Below, one piece after another: positions 14,196 to 22,247 of a stretch of 28,157 nucleotides of DNA. The stretch comes from CALBPI01 sp039821645 (lineage in GTDB: Bacteria > Pseudomonadota > Gammaproteobacteria > Steroidobacterales > Woeseiaceae): assembly GCA_039821645.1 (NCBI GenBank), contig JBCBNU010000035.1:1-28157 (forward strand), written 5' to 3'. Position 1 is the stretch's first letter. Each line of letters begins with the position of its first letter. The translations under genes were made by a program, and so were the position numbers. Under the pieces are notes generated by a model. That model saw only the letters and a list, made by a program, of their open reading frames with translations, was not told the origin of the DNA and did not search any database.

Positions 14196-16712
14196 ATGGC
14201 TGATGTTACGGTCACACAATTCGCTGAAGTACTGAAGGTACCGGTCGATAAGCTACTCGAGCAGCTCGACGAAGCCGGCATTTCAGTCGAGGGCGCGAAT
14301 GACACGATCAGTGAAGACGCGAAAATGGAGCTGCTCGGCTATCTGCGCCGACAGCGTGGCAAGAGTGAAAGCAAACTCGCTGCTGCCCCGAGCAAGATCA
14401 CACTGAAGCGTAAATCACAGACTGAACTGCGTATGTCTGGCAACAAGGGCAGCTCACGTACGGTTGCTGTTGAGGTCCGCAAGAAGCGCACCTACGTGAA
14501 ACGCGACGTGCTCGAGGAGCAGGCCAAAGCGCAGCAGGATGAGCTTGAGAAGGCGCAGGCTGAGCGTACAGCTCAGGAAGAGGCTCGCAAGGCGGAGCAA
14601 GAGGCCGCAGAGCGCAAGGCTCAGGAAGAACGCGAGCGCGAGCAACGCGAAGCTGAAGAAGCAGCGAAGCGACGTGCAGACGAAGAAGAGCGTAAGCGTG
14701 CCGAAGCTCAGAAGGTCGAAGACGAACGTCGTAAGGCGCAGGAGGCTCGCGAGCGAGCAGAACGTGAAGCGAAGCAGCGCGACGCGAATCGTGGTGGCGC
14801 TAGTAAGGACAAGACCAAGTACGGCCGTAAAGAGCTGCATGTCGCGGGTGACAAGAGCGGCCGGCGCAAGCGCAAGCGTCCAGCTCAGCGCAGACGTCCA
14901 AGTTCCGTCAGCGTAGAGTCACAGCACGGATTCGAGAAACCGACAGCACCGGTGATCCGTGACGTAGAGATTCCGGAGACGATTTCCGTCGCCGACTTGT
15001 CACAGCGGATGGCCGTAAAAGCCACCGAGGTCATCAAGGCGTTGATGGGCATGGGGGCGATGGTCACCATCAACCAGGTCATCGACCAGGACACCGCAAC
15101 GCTTGTCGTTGAGGAGTTGGGGCACAAAGCGATTCCGATCAGTGACAGTAGTGTCGATGACGAGCTGCTGGAAGCCGTATCGAATGAGTCTGGTGACGCG
15201 CAGTCGCGACCACCGGTTGTGACAATCATGGGCCACGTAGACCACGGTAAGACTTCTTTGCTGGACTACATCCGCCGCTCCAAAGTCGCTGCCGGCGAAG
15301 CTGGGGGCATTACTCAGCACATTGGTGCTTACAAGGTTGCAACCGACAACGGCGAAGTCTGCTTCCTGGATACCCCAGGTCACGCAGCGTTCACAGCCAT
15401 GCGCGCGCGTGGTGCCCAGGCCACGGACATCGTGATCCTTGTGGTTGCCGCCGACGACGGGGTTATGCCGCAAACGATCGAGGCGATTCAGCATTCGAAA
15501 GCGGCTGATGTGCCGCTCGTGGTTGCGGTCAACAAGATTGATCGTGAGAACGCCGATCCGGATCGTGTGCGCACTGAGTTGTCGCAGCACGAAGTGATCC
15601 CGGAAGACTGGGGTGGCGAGTCGCAGTTCGTGAACGTGTCTGCGCACACGGGCGAGGGTATCGATGCACTGCTCGAGGCTGTGTTACTTCAGGCGGAAGT
15701 AATGGACCTCCAGGCGGTGAAAAATGGTCAGGCGAAAGGTCTGGTTGTTGAAGGTTCGCTTGAGAAAGGGCGTGGTGCGGTAGCGACGGTGCTTGTCCAA
15801 AGCGGCACGTTGCGGCAAGGCGACTACATTCTCGCTGGCGAAGAATACGGTCGCATTCGTGCGATGTTCAACGAACAACAGGAGTCCGTACAGGTGGCAG
15901 GTCCATCGACCCCGGCAGTCGTACTTGGCTTGTCAGGTGTGCCGGCACCAGGGGATGAGGTGCTCGCACTCGAGGATGATCGGAAGGCTCGCGAAGTGGC
16001 CGAATACCGACAGGCGAAAGCGCGTGACACGAAGTTGGCGCAACAACAGGCAGCCAAACTTGAGAATGTCTTCAACCAGATGGCCGAAGGCGAGAAAGTG
16101 TCCGTTTCGTTGTTGATCAAGGCCGACGTGAACGGCAGTGCGGAAGCACTCAAGGATTCTCTCGAGTCGATTTCGAACGACGAGGTCACCGTTAAGGTGA
16201 TTGCGGCCGGTGTTGGCGGCATCACCGAATCGGACATCACCCTGGCTTCGGCGTCGAACGCGATCGTGATCGGTTTCAACGTCCGTGCGGATGCAGCAGC
16301 CAGAAACCAGATCAAGGAATCGGAGGTCGATCTCCGCTACTACAGTATCATCTATGAGGCGATCGACGATGTAAAAGCGGCCGTCAGTGGGCTGCTGTCG
16401 CCCGAGGTTCGGGAGCAGATTGTGGGTCTTGCGGAAGTACGCGAGGTGTTCAGATCGCCGAAACTTGGGAACGTGGCCGGATGCATGGTCGCTGATGGAT
16501 ACGTCAAGCGCTCACTGCCGATCCGCGTATTGCGAGACAACGTGGTGATCTACGAAGGTGAGCTTGAGTCTCTACGCCGGTTCAAAGACGACGTCAATGA
16601 AGTGCGTGCTGGCACCGAATGCGGTATCGGCGTTAAGAACTACAACGACGTTAAGGTCGGCGATCAGATCGAGTGTTATGAGCGCGTGGAAGTCGCGCGC
16701 AAAATCGATTGA
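14196..16712 (+). CDS. infB: Translation initiation factor IF-2
   Basis: This 838-aa GTPase brings fMet-tRNA to the 30S subunit and promotes subunit joining. An N-terminal IF2_N domain (about 1-50) is followed by a long, highly charged Glu/Lys/Arg/Ala-rich linker (about 105-210). The G domain carries G1 GHVDHGKT (346-353), G2 GGITQHIGAY, G3 DTPGHAAF (from 392), G4 NKID (446-449) and G5 SAHTGEG (from 482). Domains II, III and the fMet-binding C-terminal domain follow, ending in CGIGVKNYNDVKVGDQIECYE. ATG 14196 has GGAG about nine bases upstream. Shorter IF2 forms from internal starts are known in enterobacteria; I see no decisive internal site here. Confidence 0.98.
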   Translation: MADVTVTQFAEVLKVPVDKLLEQLDEAGISVEGANDTISEDAKMELLGYLRRQRGKSESKLAAAPSKITLKRKSQTELRMSGNKGSSRTVAVEVRKKRTYVKRDVLEEQAKAQQDELEKAQAERTAQEEARKAEQEAAERKAQEEREREQREAEEAAKRRADEEERKRAEAQKVEDERRKAQEARERAEREAKQRDANRGGASKDKTKYGRKELHVAGDKSGRRKRKRPAQRRRPSSVSVESQHGFEKPTAPVIRDVEIPETISVADLSQRMAVKATEVIKALMGMGAMVTINQVIDQDTATLVVEELGHKAIPISDSSVDDELLEAVSNESGDAQSRPPVVTIMGHVDHGKTSLLDYIRRSKVAAGEAGGITQHIGAYKVATDNGEVCFLDTPGHAAFTAMRARGAQATDIVILVVAADDGVMPQTIEAIQHSKAADVPLVVAVNKIDRENADPDRVRTELSQHEVIPEDWGGESQFVNVSAHTGEGIDALLEAVLLQAEVMDLQAVKNGQAKGLVVEGSLEKGRGAVATVLVQSGTLRQGDYILAGEEYGRIRAMFNEQQESVQVAGPSTPAVVLGLSGVPAPGDEVLALEDDRKAREVAEYRQAKARDTKLAQQQAAKLENVFNQMAEGEKVSVSLLIKADVNGSAEALKDSLESISNDEVTVKVIAAGVGGITESDITLASASNAIVIGFNVRADAAARNQIKESEVDLRYYSIIYEAIDDVKAAVSGLLSPEVREQIVGLAEVREVFRSPKLGNVAGCMVADGYVKRSLPIRVLRDNVVIYEGELESLRRFKDDVNEVRAGTECGIGVKNYNDVKVGDQIECYERVEVARKID

Positions 16713-17071
16713 TGCGGCGCGATTTCACTCGTCAGGATCGATTAGGTGGCCAGATTCAGCGTGTGCTGAATGAGCTACTGCGATTTGAGAGCAAGGACCC
16801 AGCACTCGCGGGCGTCAGCGTCACCGCGGTCGACTTGAGCCGCGATCTGTCGGTTGCCCGAGTTTTCTTCTCGACGCTGGACCCGGACGGTGATCCTGCA
16901 CCGGTCTCCGGGGGACTTCAGCGCGCTGCCGGTTTCTTGCGCAGACGTCTAGGCCATGAACTGAATGTCCGTCGTGTGCCAGAGTTGCGCTTTCAACATG
17001 ACGACAGTGCGGCGCGTGCAGAGGCGCTTTCTGCATTGATCGACAGCAGCGAGACTTCTGACCCGGAGTAA
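16712..17071 (+). CDS. rbfA: 30S ribosome-binding factor RbfA
   Basis: This 119-aa KH-type protein binds the 30S subunit and helps mature the 16S rRNA 5' end; it is cold-shock associated in E. coli. Family features are a Q-x-R-V-L-N-E-L N-terminal helix, VSVTAVDLSRDLSVARVFF, and LRRRLGHELNVRRVPELRF. ATG 16712 shares its first base with the infB stop (TGATG), indicating coupling. A TTG three bases earlier would add one residue. The following gene, truB, begins seven bases after its stop. Confidence 0.93.
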   Translation: MRRDFTRQDRLGGQIQRVLNELLRFESKDPALAGVSVTAVDLSRDLSVARVFFSTLDPDGDPAPVSGGLQRAAGFLRRRLGHELNVRRVPELRFQHDDSAARAEALSALIDSSETSDPE

Positions 17072-17077
17072 TTTTGC

Positions 17078-17992
17078 TTGGCTCACGAGAAGCGGGACCT
17101 GCATGGGGTGATACTGCTGGACAAACCGCAGGGAGTGTCCAGCAATCGAGCGTTGCAACGCGTAAAGCATTTGCTTCGGGCGCGAAAAGCTGGCCATACC
17201 GGCAGTCTTGATCCGCTTGCCACCGGCATGCTCCCGATTTGTTTGGGCGATGCAACGCGGTTTTCGCAGTATTTGCTTGACGCCAATAAGCGTTACCGCG
17301 TGCGCGCGAGACTCGGGCGTTCCTCCACAACGGGCGATGGCGAAGGCGCACTGTCAGCCCCTGTTCCTATCTCTGATTTCTCTCACGATGAATGGCAAAC
17401 GCTCGTGAATCGATTTGTTGGCGAAATCGAACAGACCCCGCCCATGTATTCGGCGCTGAAACATGATGGTAAGCGGCTGTATGAAATCGCACGCCACGGG
17501 AAGACGGTTGAACGCCCTGCGAGACGCATCACGGTAGTAGCCTGCACAGTGATATCGATTGATGAGGACGTACTGGAGTTGGATGTACTTTGTTCGAAGG
17601 GCACCTACATTCGCACTCTGGTCGAGGATATCGCCACAGCAGCAGGTACGTTGGCGTGGACGGAGCGCCTTCACCGTACGGCTGTGTCGCCGTTTCACCA
17701 GCCGATGATCTCGTTGGAATCACTGGAGATGGATGTCGAGCAGGGCCATGATCCTGCGAGGCACCTCTTGCCGGTTGCCAGTTGCATCGAGACGATGCCC
17801 TCAGTGGACTTTGACCGGGCGGCATCACTTGCTTTTTGCGAAGGACAGGCGGTCGATGTGGAGTACCCCGAAGGGCGCTACCAGTGCGTGGGTCCGGAGA
17901 GCTTGCTGTTGGGAGTTGTCGAGATCGATTCAGATGGGAAAATAGCCCGACGCAAAGTGCTTTCGAGTGCCCGCGAGACGCTTTCACGCTGA
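17078..17992 (+). CDS. truB: tRNA pseudouridine(55) synthase TruB
   Basis: This 304-aa enzyme converts U55 of the tRNA T loop to pseudouridine. The catalytic aspartate is Asp45 in GHTGSLDPLATG. Other family motifs are LLDKPQGVSSN, KRYRVRARLG, PPMYSALKHDGKRLYE and CSKGTYIRTLVEDI. The C-terminal extension is of the gammaproteobacterial type. The start is TTG 17078 with GGAG nine bases upstream (17065-17068); no in-frame ATG precedes the conserved core. It follows rbfA by six bases. The stop at 17990-17992 is followed by the rpsO promoter and leader. Confidence 0.96.
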   Translation: MAHEKRDLHGVILLDKPQGVSSNRALQRVKHLLRARKAGHTGSLDPLATGMLPICLGDATRFSQYLLDANKRYRVRARLGRSSTTGDGEGALSAPVPISDFSHDEWQTLVNRFVGEIEQTPPMYSALKHDGKRLYEIARHGKTVERPARRITVVACTVISIDEDVLELDVLCSKGTYIRTLVEDIATAAGTLAWTERLHRTAVSPFHQPMISLESLEMDVEQGHDPARHLLPVASCIETMPSVDFDRAASLAFCEGQAVDVEYPEGRYQCVGPESLLLGVVEIDSDGKIARRKVLSSARETLSR

Positions 17993-18021
17993 TAAAACCC
18001 CTATATTCCCGATGCGAAACG

Positions 18022-18051
18022 TTGTTTCAAAAGATACGACCGAGTTATAAT
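18022..18051 (+). promoter_or_regulatory. Promoter of rpsO
   Basis: TTGTTT (18022-18027) and a perfect TATAAT (18046-18051) are 18 bases apart, with a predicted start near 18058. This gives rpsO-pnp its own transcript besides read-through from the rimP operon, as in E. coli. Confidence 0.75.
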
Positions 18052-18057
18052 AAGGGG

Positions 18058-18188
18058 CTTTTTGATTCGAACCACCCGGCATTGCCTAGCTGGGTGACTG
18101 ACAACTACCCCTGAACATCGGTGTTTCGCCAGGCATGAAATGGGCGAGATTTCTGGTGAGGGCGGTGAATTGACTGGAGTTTGACACC
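18058..18188 (+). promoter_or_regulatory. Structured rpsO leader, possible S15-responsive element
   Basis: The 130-base leader before rpsO can form hairpin A, ACCCGGC (18074-18080) with GCTGGGT (18089-18095), and hairpin B, TTTCGCC (18124-18130) with GGCGAGA (18143-18149). The 3' arm of A can pair instead with ACCC at 18107-18110. Many bacteria use rpsO leader RNAs for autogenous repression by S15. Binding here is inferred from position and mutually exclusive pairings only. GGAG at 18176-18179 is the ribosome binding site. Confidence 0.4.
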
Positions 18189-18458
18189 ATGCCATTGACC
18201 ACAGATCGCAAGAACAGCATCGTCGAAGAATATCGGCGCGACGACAACGACACCGGATCTCCCGAGGTTCAGGTTGCACTTTTGTCAGCACGAATCGCTG
18301 ACTTGACTGGCCACTTCAACAGTCACAAGAAAGACCATCATTCACGCCTCGGGCTGCTGAAGATGGTTAACAAGCGTCGCAAGCTGCTCGACTATTTGAA
18401 GAAGAAAGACCAGGAACGCTATTTCGATTTGATCAAGCGTCTCGGTCTGCGTCGCTGA
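18189..18458 (+). CDS. rpsO: 30S ribosomal protein S15
   Basis: This 89-aa primary 16S rRNA-binding protein of the 30S platform has exactly the family length. Signatures are DTGSPEVQVALLSARIADLT, HFNSHKKDHHSRLGLL and a C-terminal KKDQERYFDLIKRLGLRR. ATG 18189 has GGAG nine bases upstream. It has its own promoter, a structured leader and a hairpin downstream before pnp. This repeats the E. coli rpsO-pnp arrangement, in which S15 represses its own translation and the intergenic RNA is cut by RNase III. Confidence 0.98.
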   Translation: MPLTTDRKNSIVEEYRRDDNDTGSPEVQVALLSARIADLTGHFNSHKKDHHSRLGLLKMVNKRRKLLDYLKKKDQERYFDLIKRLGLRR

Positions 18459-18486
18459 GTAACAGTTCGACGTGACTACCCCATCC

Positions 18487-18525
18487 GCGCCCCAGTTGAC
18501 TGGAAACAGCCAACCGGGGCGCTTT
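18487..18525 (+). terminator. rpsO-pnp intergenic hairpin (attenuating terminator or RNase III site)
   Basis: GCGCCCC (18487-18493) pairs with GGGGCGC (18516-18522). Inside, GTTG pairs with CAAC, and CTG pairs with CAG around a GAAA tetraloop. A short T-rich tract (TTTGTATTT) follows. The long, nearly continuous stem suits partial termination or RNase III cleavage before pnp. Confidence 0.7.
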
Positions 18526-18566
18526 GTATTTGCAGGCAGGAAAGAAAGAAAAATTAAGGAAATAGC

Positions 18567-20687
18567 GTGAACGCGATAACCAAGACATTCCAATATGGCG
18601 AACATGAGGTTCGTATCGAAACCGGCGAGATCGCAAGACAATCCGACGCGGCCGTTCTGGTCAGCATGGGCGACACCACGGTACTGGTAACCGCAGTTGG
18701 CAGAAAAACCGCAGACCCAGGTCGCGATTTCTTCCCGCTCACCGTGAACTATCAGGAGAAAACCTACGCGGCTGGCAAAATTCCAGGGGGATTCTTCAAG
18801 CGGGAAGGGCGCCCGAGCGAGAAAGAAACCTTAACAAGCCGACTGATTGACCGACCGATCCGTCCGCTGTTCCCGAAAGGCTTCACGAACGAGGTTCAGG
18901 TTATCGCGACAGTCATGTCGCTGGATCCGCAGATCGATCCGGATATTCCGTCTCTGATCGGTGCATCGGCATCGTTGGCGCTGTCGGGTATGCCGTTCCA
19001 GGGCCCAATCGGCGCAGCGCGCGTAGGCTACGTCGATGGCGACTATGTCTTGAACCCGACGACGGCGACGCTGGAAGGTTCTTCTCTAGACCTGGTTGTC
19101 GCAGGTACCGCAGACGCGGTGCTAATGGTGGAATCAGAAGCTGACCGGCTCTCGGAAGAAATCATGTTGGGCGCCGTTGTTTACGGCCACGATCAAATGC
19201 AGGTCGCGATCAGCGCGATCGCCGAACTCAAGAGCGAAGCAGGCCAACCCGCGTGGGAGTGGGCCCCTGCCGAGGAAAACACGGTTCTGGCGGCCGCGGT
19301 TGCGGCCTCCGCTACCGATGGGCTGACAGCTGCTTACCAAATCACGGAGAAGCAGTCTCGTCAGGATGCGGTACGCACGGCCAAGTCCGAAGCGATGGAA
19401 GCGCTTGCCGGTGGTGATGATGCCGAATACACCCCCGAAGAAGTGGGCGGTGCGCTGTCGAAACTTGAGAAGACAATCGTTCGTGGTCGCGTATTGGATG
19501 GACACCCGCGTATCGACGGTCGTGACCTGAAGACGGTCCGCCCGATTGCCAGTCGCGTGGGTGTATTACCCCGCACGCATGGTTCTGCACTGTTCACGCG
19601 CGGAGAGACGCAGGCTATCGTGGTGGCGACACTCGGCACCGGCCGTGACGCCCAGATTATCGATGCTTTGGAAGGTGAGCGTAAAGAGAACTTTATGCTG
19701 CACTACAACTTCCCGCCGTACTGCGTTGGTGAGACAGGATTTATTGGTAGTCCTAAGCGTCGTGAAATCGGTCACGGCAAGCTTGCGCGCCGTGGCATTC
19801 AGGCCGTCTTGCCGACGATCGAAGAGTTCCCGTACGTGATCCGCGTGGTCTCGGAAATCACCGAATCCAACGGTTCGAGCTCAATGGCGTCGGTTTGCGG
19901 CAGTAGCCTCGCGTTGATGGACGCCGGCGTGCCGACCAAAGCGCCCGTCGCGGGCGTTGCCATGGGGCTAGTGAAGGACGGAGACCGATTCGCGGTACTG
20001 ACCGATATCCTGGGTGATGAAGATCACCTCGGGGATATGGACTTTAAAGTCGCGGGTACCGACGATGGTGTGACCGCTCTGCAGATGGATATCAAGATCC
20101 AGGGCATCACGAAGGAAATCATGTCGAGCGCTTTGTCGCAGGCTAAAGATGCGCGCTTGCACATCCTCGGTGAAATGGCGAATGCCATTACGAAGCCGCG
20201 TGAAGAGATGTCCGATTGGGCGCCAACCATCATGTCGATCAAGATTGATCCTGAGAAGATTCGTGATGTCATCGGTAAGGGCGGTGCGGTTATCCGTGCA
20301 ATCACGGAGGAGACGGGCGCTACGGTCGATATCGATAATGACGGTACAGTTCGGATCGCATCGGTTGATGGGGCTTCCGGCAAAGAAGCGCGTCGCCGCA
20401 TTGAACTCATCACCGCGGAAGTTGAAGTTGGCGCAGTCTACGATGGTCGCGTGGCGCGACTGATGGATTTTGGTGCTTTCGTGACCATCCTTCCGGGCAA
20501 GGACGGACTGGTGCACATCTCGCAGATCTCGAACGAACGCGTCGAGAAGGTCAGCGACAAGCTGAGCGAAGGCGACATCGTTCGCGTCAAGGTGCTCGAG
20601 GTAGATCGTCAGGGACGTATCCGCCTCAGCATGAAAGCGTTGGCCGAGGAAGAAGGCCAAGCCGCTGGCGGCGAAGAAGAAGAGTAA
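18567..20687 (+). CDS. pnp: Polyribonucleotide nucleotidyltransferase (PNPase)
   Basis: This 706-aa phosphorolytic 3'-5' exoribonuclease is a core degradosome enzyme. It has two RNase PH domains (about 1-230 and 310-540) separated by an alpha-helical domain. Active-site signatures include the phosphate-binding SNGSSSMASVCGSSLALMDAG region and the metal-binding aspartates in GDEDHLGDMDFK. A KH domain (IGKGGAVIRAITEETGATVD) and an S1 domain (DFGAFVTILPGKDGLVHIS) follow, and the tail is acidic. The GTG start at 18567 has AAGGA six bases upstream. It lies 108 bases after rpsO, and the long intergenic hairpin suggests PNPase autoregulation as in E. coli. It is the last gene of the plus-strand block. 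Confidence 0.98.
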   Translation: MNAITKTFQYGEHEVRIETGEIARQSDAAVLVSMGDTTVLVTAVGRKTADPGRDFFPLTVNYQEKTYAAGKIPGGFFKREGRPSEKETLTSRLIDRPIRPLFPKGFTNEVQVIATVMSLDPQIDPDIPSLIGASASLALSGMPFQGPIGAARVGYVDGDYVLNPTTATLEGSSLDLVVAGTADAVLMVESEADRLSEEIMLGAVVYGHDQMQVAISAIAELKSEAGQPAWEWAPAEENTVLAAAVAASATDGLTAAYQITEKQSRQDAVRTAKSEAMEALAGGDDAEYTPEEVGGALSKLEKTIVRGRVLDGHPRIDGRDLKTVRPIASRVGVLPRTHGSALFTRGETQAIVVATLGTGRDAQIIDALEGERKENFMLHYNFPPYCVGETGFIGSPKRREIGHGKLARRGIQAVLPTIEEFPYVIRVVSEITESNGSSSMASVCGSSLALMDAGVPTKAPVAGVAMGLVKDGDRFAVLTDILGDEDHLGDMDFKVAGTDDGVTALQMDIKIQGITKEIMSSALSQAKDARLHILGEMANAITKPREEMSDWAPTIMSIKIDPEKIRDVIGKGGAVIRAITEETGATVDIDNDGTVRIASVDGASGKEARRRIELITAEVEVGAVYDGRVARLMDFGAFVTILPGKDGLVHISQISNERVEKVSDKLSEGDIVRVKVLEVDRQGRIRLSMKALAEEEGQAAGGEEEE

Positions 20688-20694
20688 GCGCAGG

Positions 20695-20720
20695 GCCGGC
20701 CGGTCACTCGACCGGTCGGC
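20695..20720. terminator. Inverted repeat at the convergent end of pnp and the YheT-like gene
   Basis: GCCGGCCGGTC (20695-20705) and GACCGGTCGGC (20710-20720) pair over 11 positions, with one G-U, around an ACTC loop. Neither side has a clear T-run, so this may be a folded 3' end or a weak bidirectional terminator. It includes the stop codon of the hydrolase gene. Confidence 0.5.
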
Positions 20721-21684
20721 TCATCCTCTCGAAGTGCCAGCAGAGCCGCTCTGGCAACCAAAATGAGAGTTTCCCGGGCATAGGTCCCTGGACGAAACCG
20801 ACGTGCCCCCCGTGTTCGGTGTACTCCAAAGTGACCGAGTCGCTGATATCACCGTCGGTCGGTAGTAGCGAGCGTGAAATGAACGGGTCATCCAGTGCGT
20901 GGATTACCGTGGTAGGTACCCTTATATCCCGCATGAATTGTTTGCTGCTGCAACGACTGTAGTAGTCGTCTTTACCAGTGAAGCCATGCATGGGTGCGGT
21001 CACCATGTCATCGAACTCTTCGAAGGTTCTGGTTCGAAGCGCCGCTGCCAGATCAAATGCGACAGGATCCCGCCCGAATTTTCGAACGAGCGATTTCTTC
21101 ATATTTCGCATCAAATACCACTGATATAGTTTTGAAAATCCGTAAGAAACAGAATCAGCGGCACCTTGTAGATCAAATGGAACGGAAACTGCGGCAGCCG
21201 CCCGAATCGGGGTGTTACCCCCGCGTTCTCCGAGATATTTCAGTAACGTGTTCCCTCCCAACGAATAACCACACGCAAACAGCGGGATGTTCGCGTATCG
21301 ATCGCTGATGACGTCGAATACGCCACCGGGGTCCGATGTTTCACCCGCATGGTAGCGGCGAGGCATCGTATTTGGGTGTCCGCCGCAATCGCGTGCATGG
21401 AGCACAACACTGAGCCATCCACGACGATAAGCCTCGTCGGCAATTCCTCGGGCATAACTTGACTCACTGGAACCCTCAAGTCCATGGAGAATCACCAGCA
21501 CTGCGGTCGGAGGTTGATTTGGCGGCAGCGGGTGCCAATCGAGGGCGACCGTGTCTGAATCGGGTAGTCGGAAAACTTCGCGATCCCATCGGATATCGGG
21601 CGCCCGGACCCAGCCCAGCGAAGGGAGCAAGGTCTGAACATGGTGATGGGCAAGCCACGGCGTGGGCCGGAAGGGCTGACTCAT
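20704..21684 (-). CDS. YheT-like alpha/beta-fold hydrolase
   Basis: This 326-aa protein belongs to the AB-hydrolase-4 / YheT family (putative esterases; E. coli YheT has about 340 aa). Its physiological substrate is not established. The likely catalytic triad is Ser141 in GYSLGG, Asp265 or Asp266 in HALDDPF and His294 in EHGGHVGF. The oxyanion region is LVILHGLEGSSES. The N-terminus WLAHHHVQTLLPS is typical of the family. There is no signal peptide, so it is probably cytoplasmic. ATG 21684 overlaps the phaR stop as ATGA, making it the last gene of the gluQ-phaR-yheT run and convergent with pnp. Because it is coupled to a PHA regulator gene, an esterase role on polyhydroxyalkanoate or lipid intermediates is possible but unproven. 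Confidence 0.87.
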   Translation of the reverse strand: MSQPFRPTPWLAHHHVQTLLPSLGWVRAPDIRWDREVFRLPDSDTVALDWHPLPPNQPPTAVLVILHGLEGSSESSYARGIADEAYRRGWLSVVLHARDCGGHPNTMPRRYHAGETSDPGGVFDVISDRYANIPLFACGYSLGGNTLLKYLGERGGNTPIRAAAAVSVPFDLQGAADSVSYGFSKLYQWYLMRNMKKSLVRKFGRDPVAFDLAAALRTRTFEEFDDMVTAPMHGFTGKDDYYSRCSSKQFMRDIRVPTTVIHALDDPFISRSLLPTDGDISDSVTLEYTEHGGHVGFVQGPMPGKLSFWLPERLCWHFERMSRPVE

Positions 21685-22247
21685 TTACGTGACGAGCGTT
21701 CCTCTGCGGACGACTGGTCGTCATCATTTGCCTTGGGGTCTTCAAGTCGGCCGCTGATCAGTCGGAATACTTCCTCCTGAACTGCGCGCCAACGGGAGTA
21801 GTTTCTCTGCGCCAGATTCGTCACCGTTTCAACTGGGTCAATACCGACCACTTTACGAATGGTATTACGCGCTTGTGCCTGCTGAGTCATGAACATTCGC
21901 AAGGATTGTTCCAGGTAATTGCTTACGACGCTGGGCATCGCATTATTGTAGGTTCGAATCACCTGTGACAGAAAATCCTCCGTCATCACCGGCTCGCCTT
22001 GCTGTTCTTGCTCCGCGATCACCTGCATTAGGATCGTGCGAGTGATGTCTTCACCCGATTTTTTGTCGATAACAACGAACGGCTCTTTCTCCAACACGAG
22101 GTCCTTCACGTGCGCCAGCGTGATGTACTTGCTGAGCTTGGTGTCGTAAAGGCGGCGATTCGGGTACTTCTTTATCGTTCGCACAGGGCTATCCAGTTCT
22201 GGTCTGCGCCCAAGTGTAGCGGAATCGAAATGATATTGGACACTCAC
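21681..22247 (-). CDS. phaR: Polyhydroxyalkanoate synthesis regulator PhaR
   Basis: This 188-aa DNA- and PHA-binding repressor controls phasin and PHA synthesis genes in many proteobacteria. The N-terminal PHB/PHA accumulation-regulator DNA-binding domain starts near residue 22 with RTIKKYPNRRLYDTKLSKYI. The middle PHB-binding-like domain includes ITRTILMQVIAEQEQQGEPV and an SNYLEQSLRMF helix. The tail is acidic and disordered. The GTG start at 22247 overlaps the gluQ stop (GTGA), so it is probably coupled to gluQ. No phaC or phasin gene is in the window, so PHA synthesis by this organism is an inference. Confidence 0.9.
   Translation of the reverse strand: MSVQYHFDSATLGRRPELDSPVRTIKKYPNRRLYDTKLSKYITLAHVKDLVLEKEPFVVIDKKSGEDITRTILMQVIAEQEQQGEPVMTEDFLSQVIRTYNNAMPSVVSNYLEQSLRMFMTQQAQARNTIRKVVGIDPVETVTNLAQRNYSRWRAVQEEVFRLISGRLEDPKANDDDQSSAEERSSRK

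Noticed and set aside
14454..14840. Leu/Phe-rich open frame on the minus strand opposite infB.
   Set aside because: It mirrors the Glu/Lys/Arg-rich linker of IF-2; a hydrophobic antisense frame is expected there.
14196..16712. Internal start for a short IF-2 form.
   Set aside because: No internal ATG or GTG with a clear ribosome binding site stood out after the charged linker, so I did not annotate one.
17995..18062. Possible truB terminator formed by CCCCT near 17997-18002 and AGGGGCTTTTT near 18053-18063.
   Set aside because: The two arms are only five bases and about 50 bases apart, and the region contains the rpsO promoter, which explains it better.
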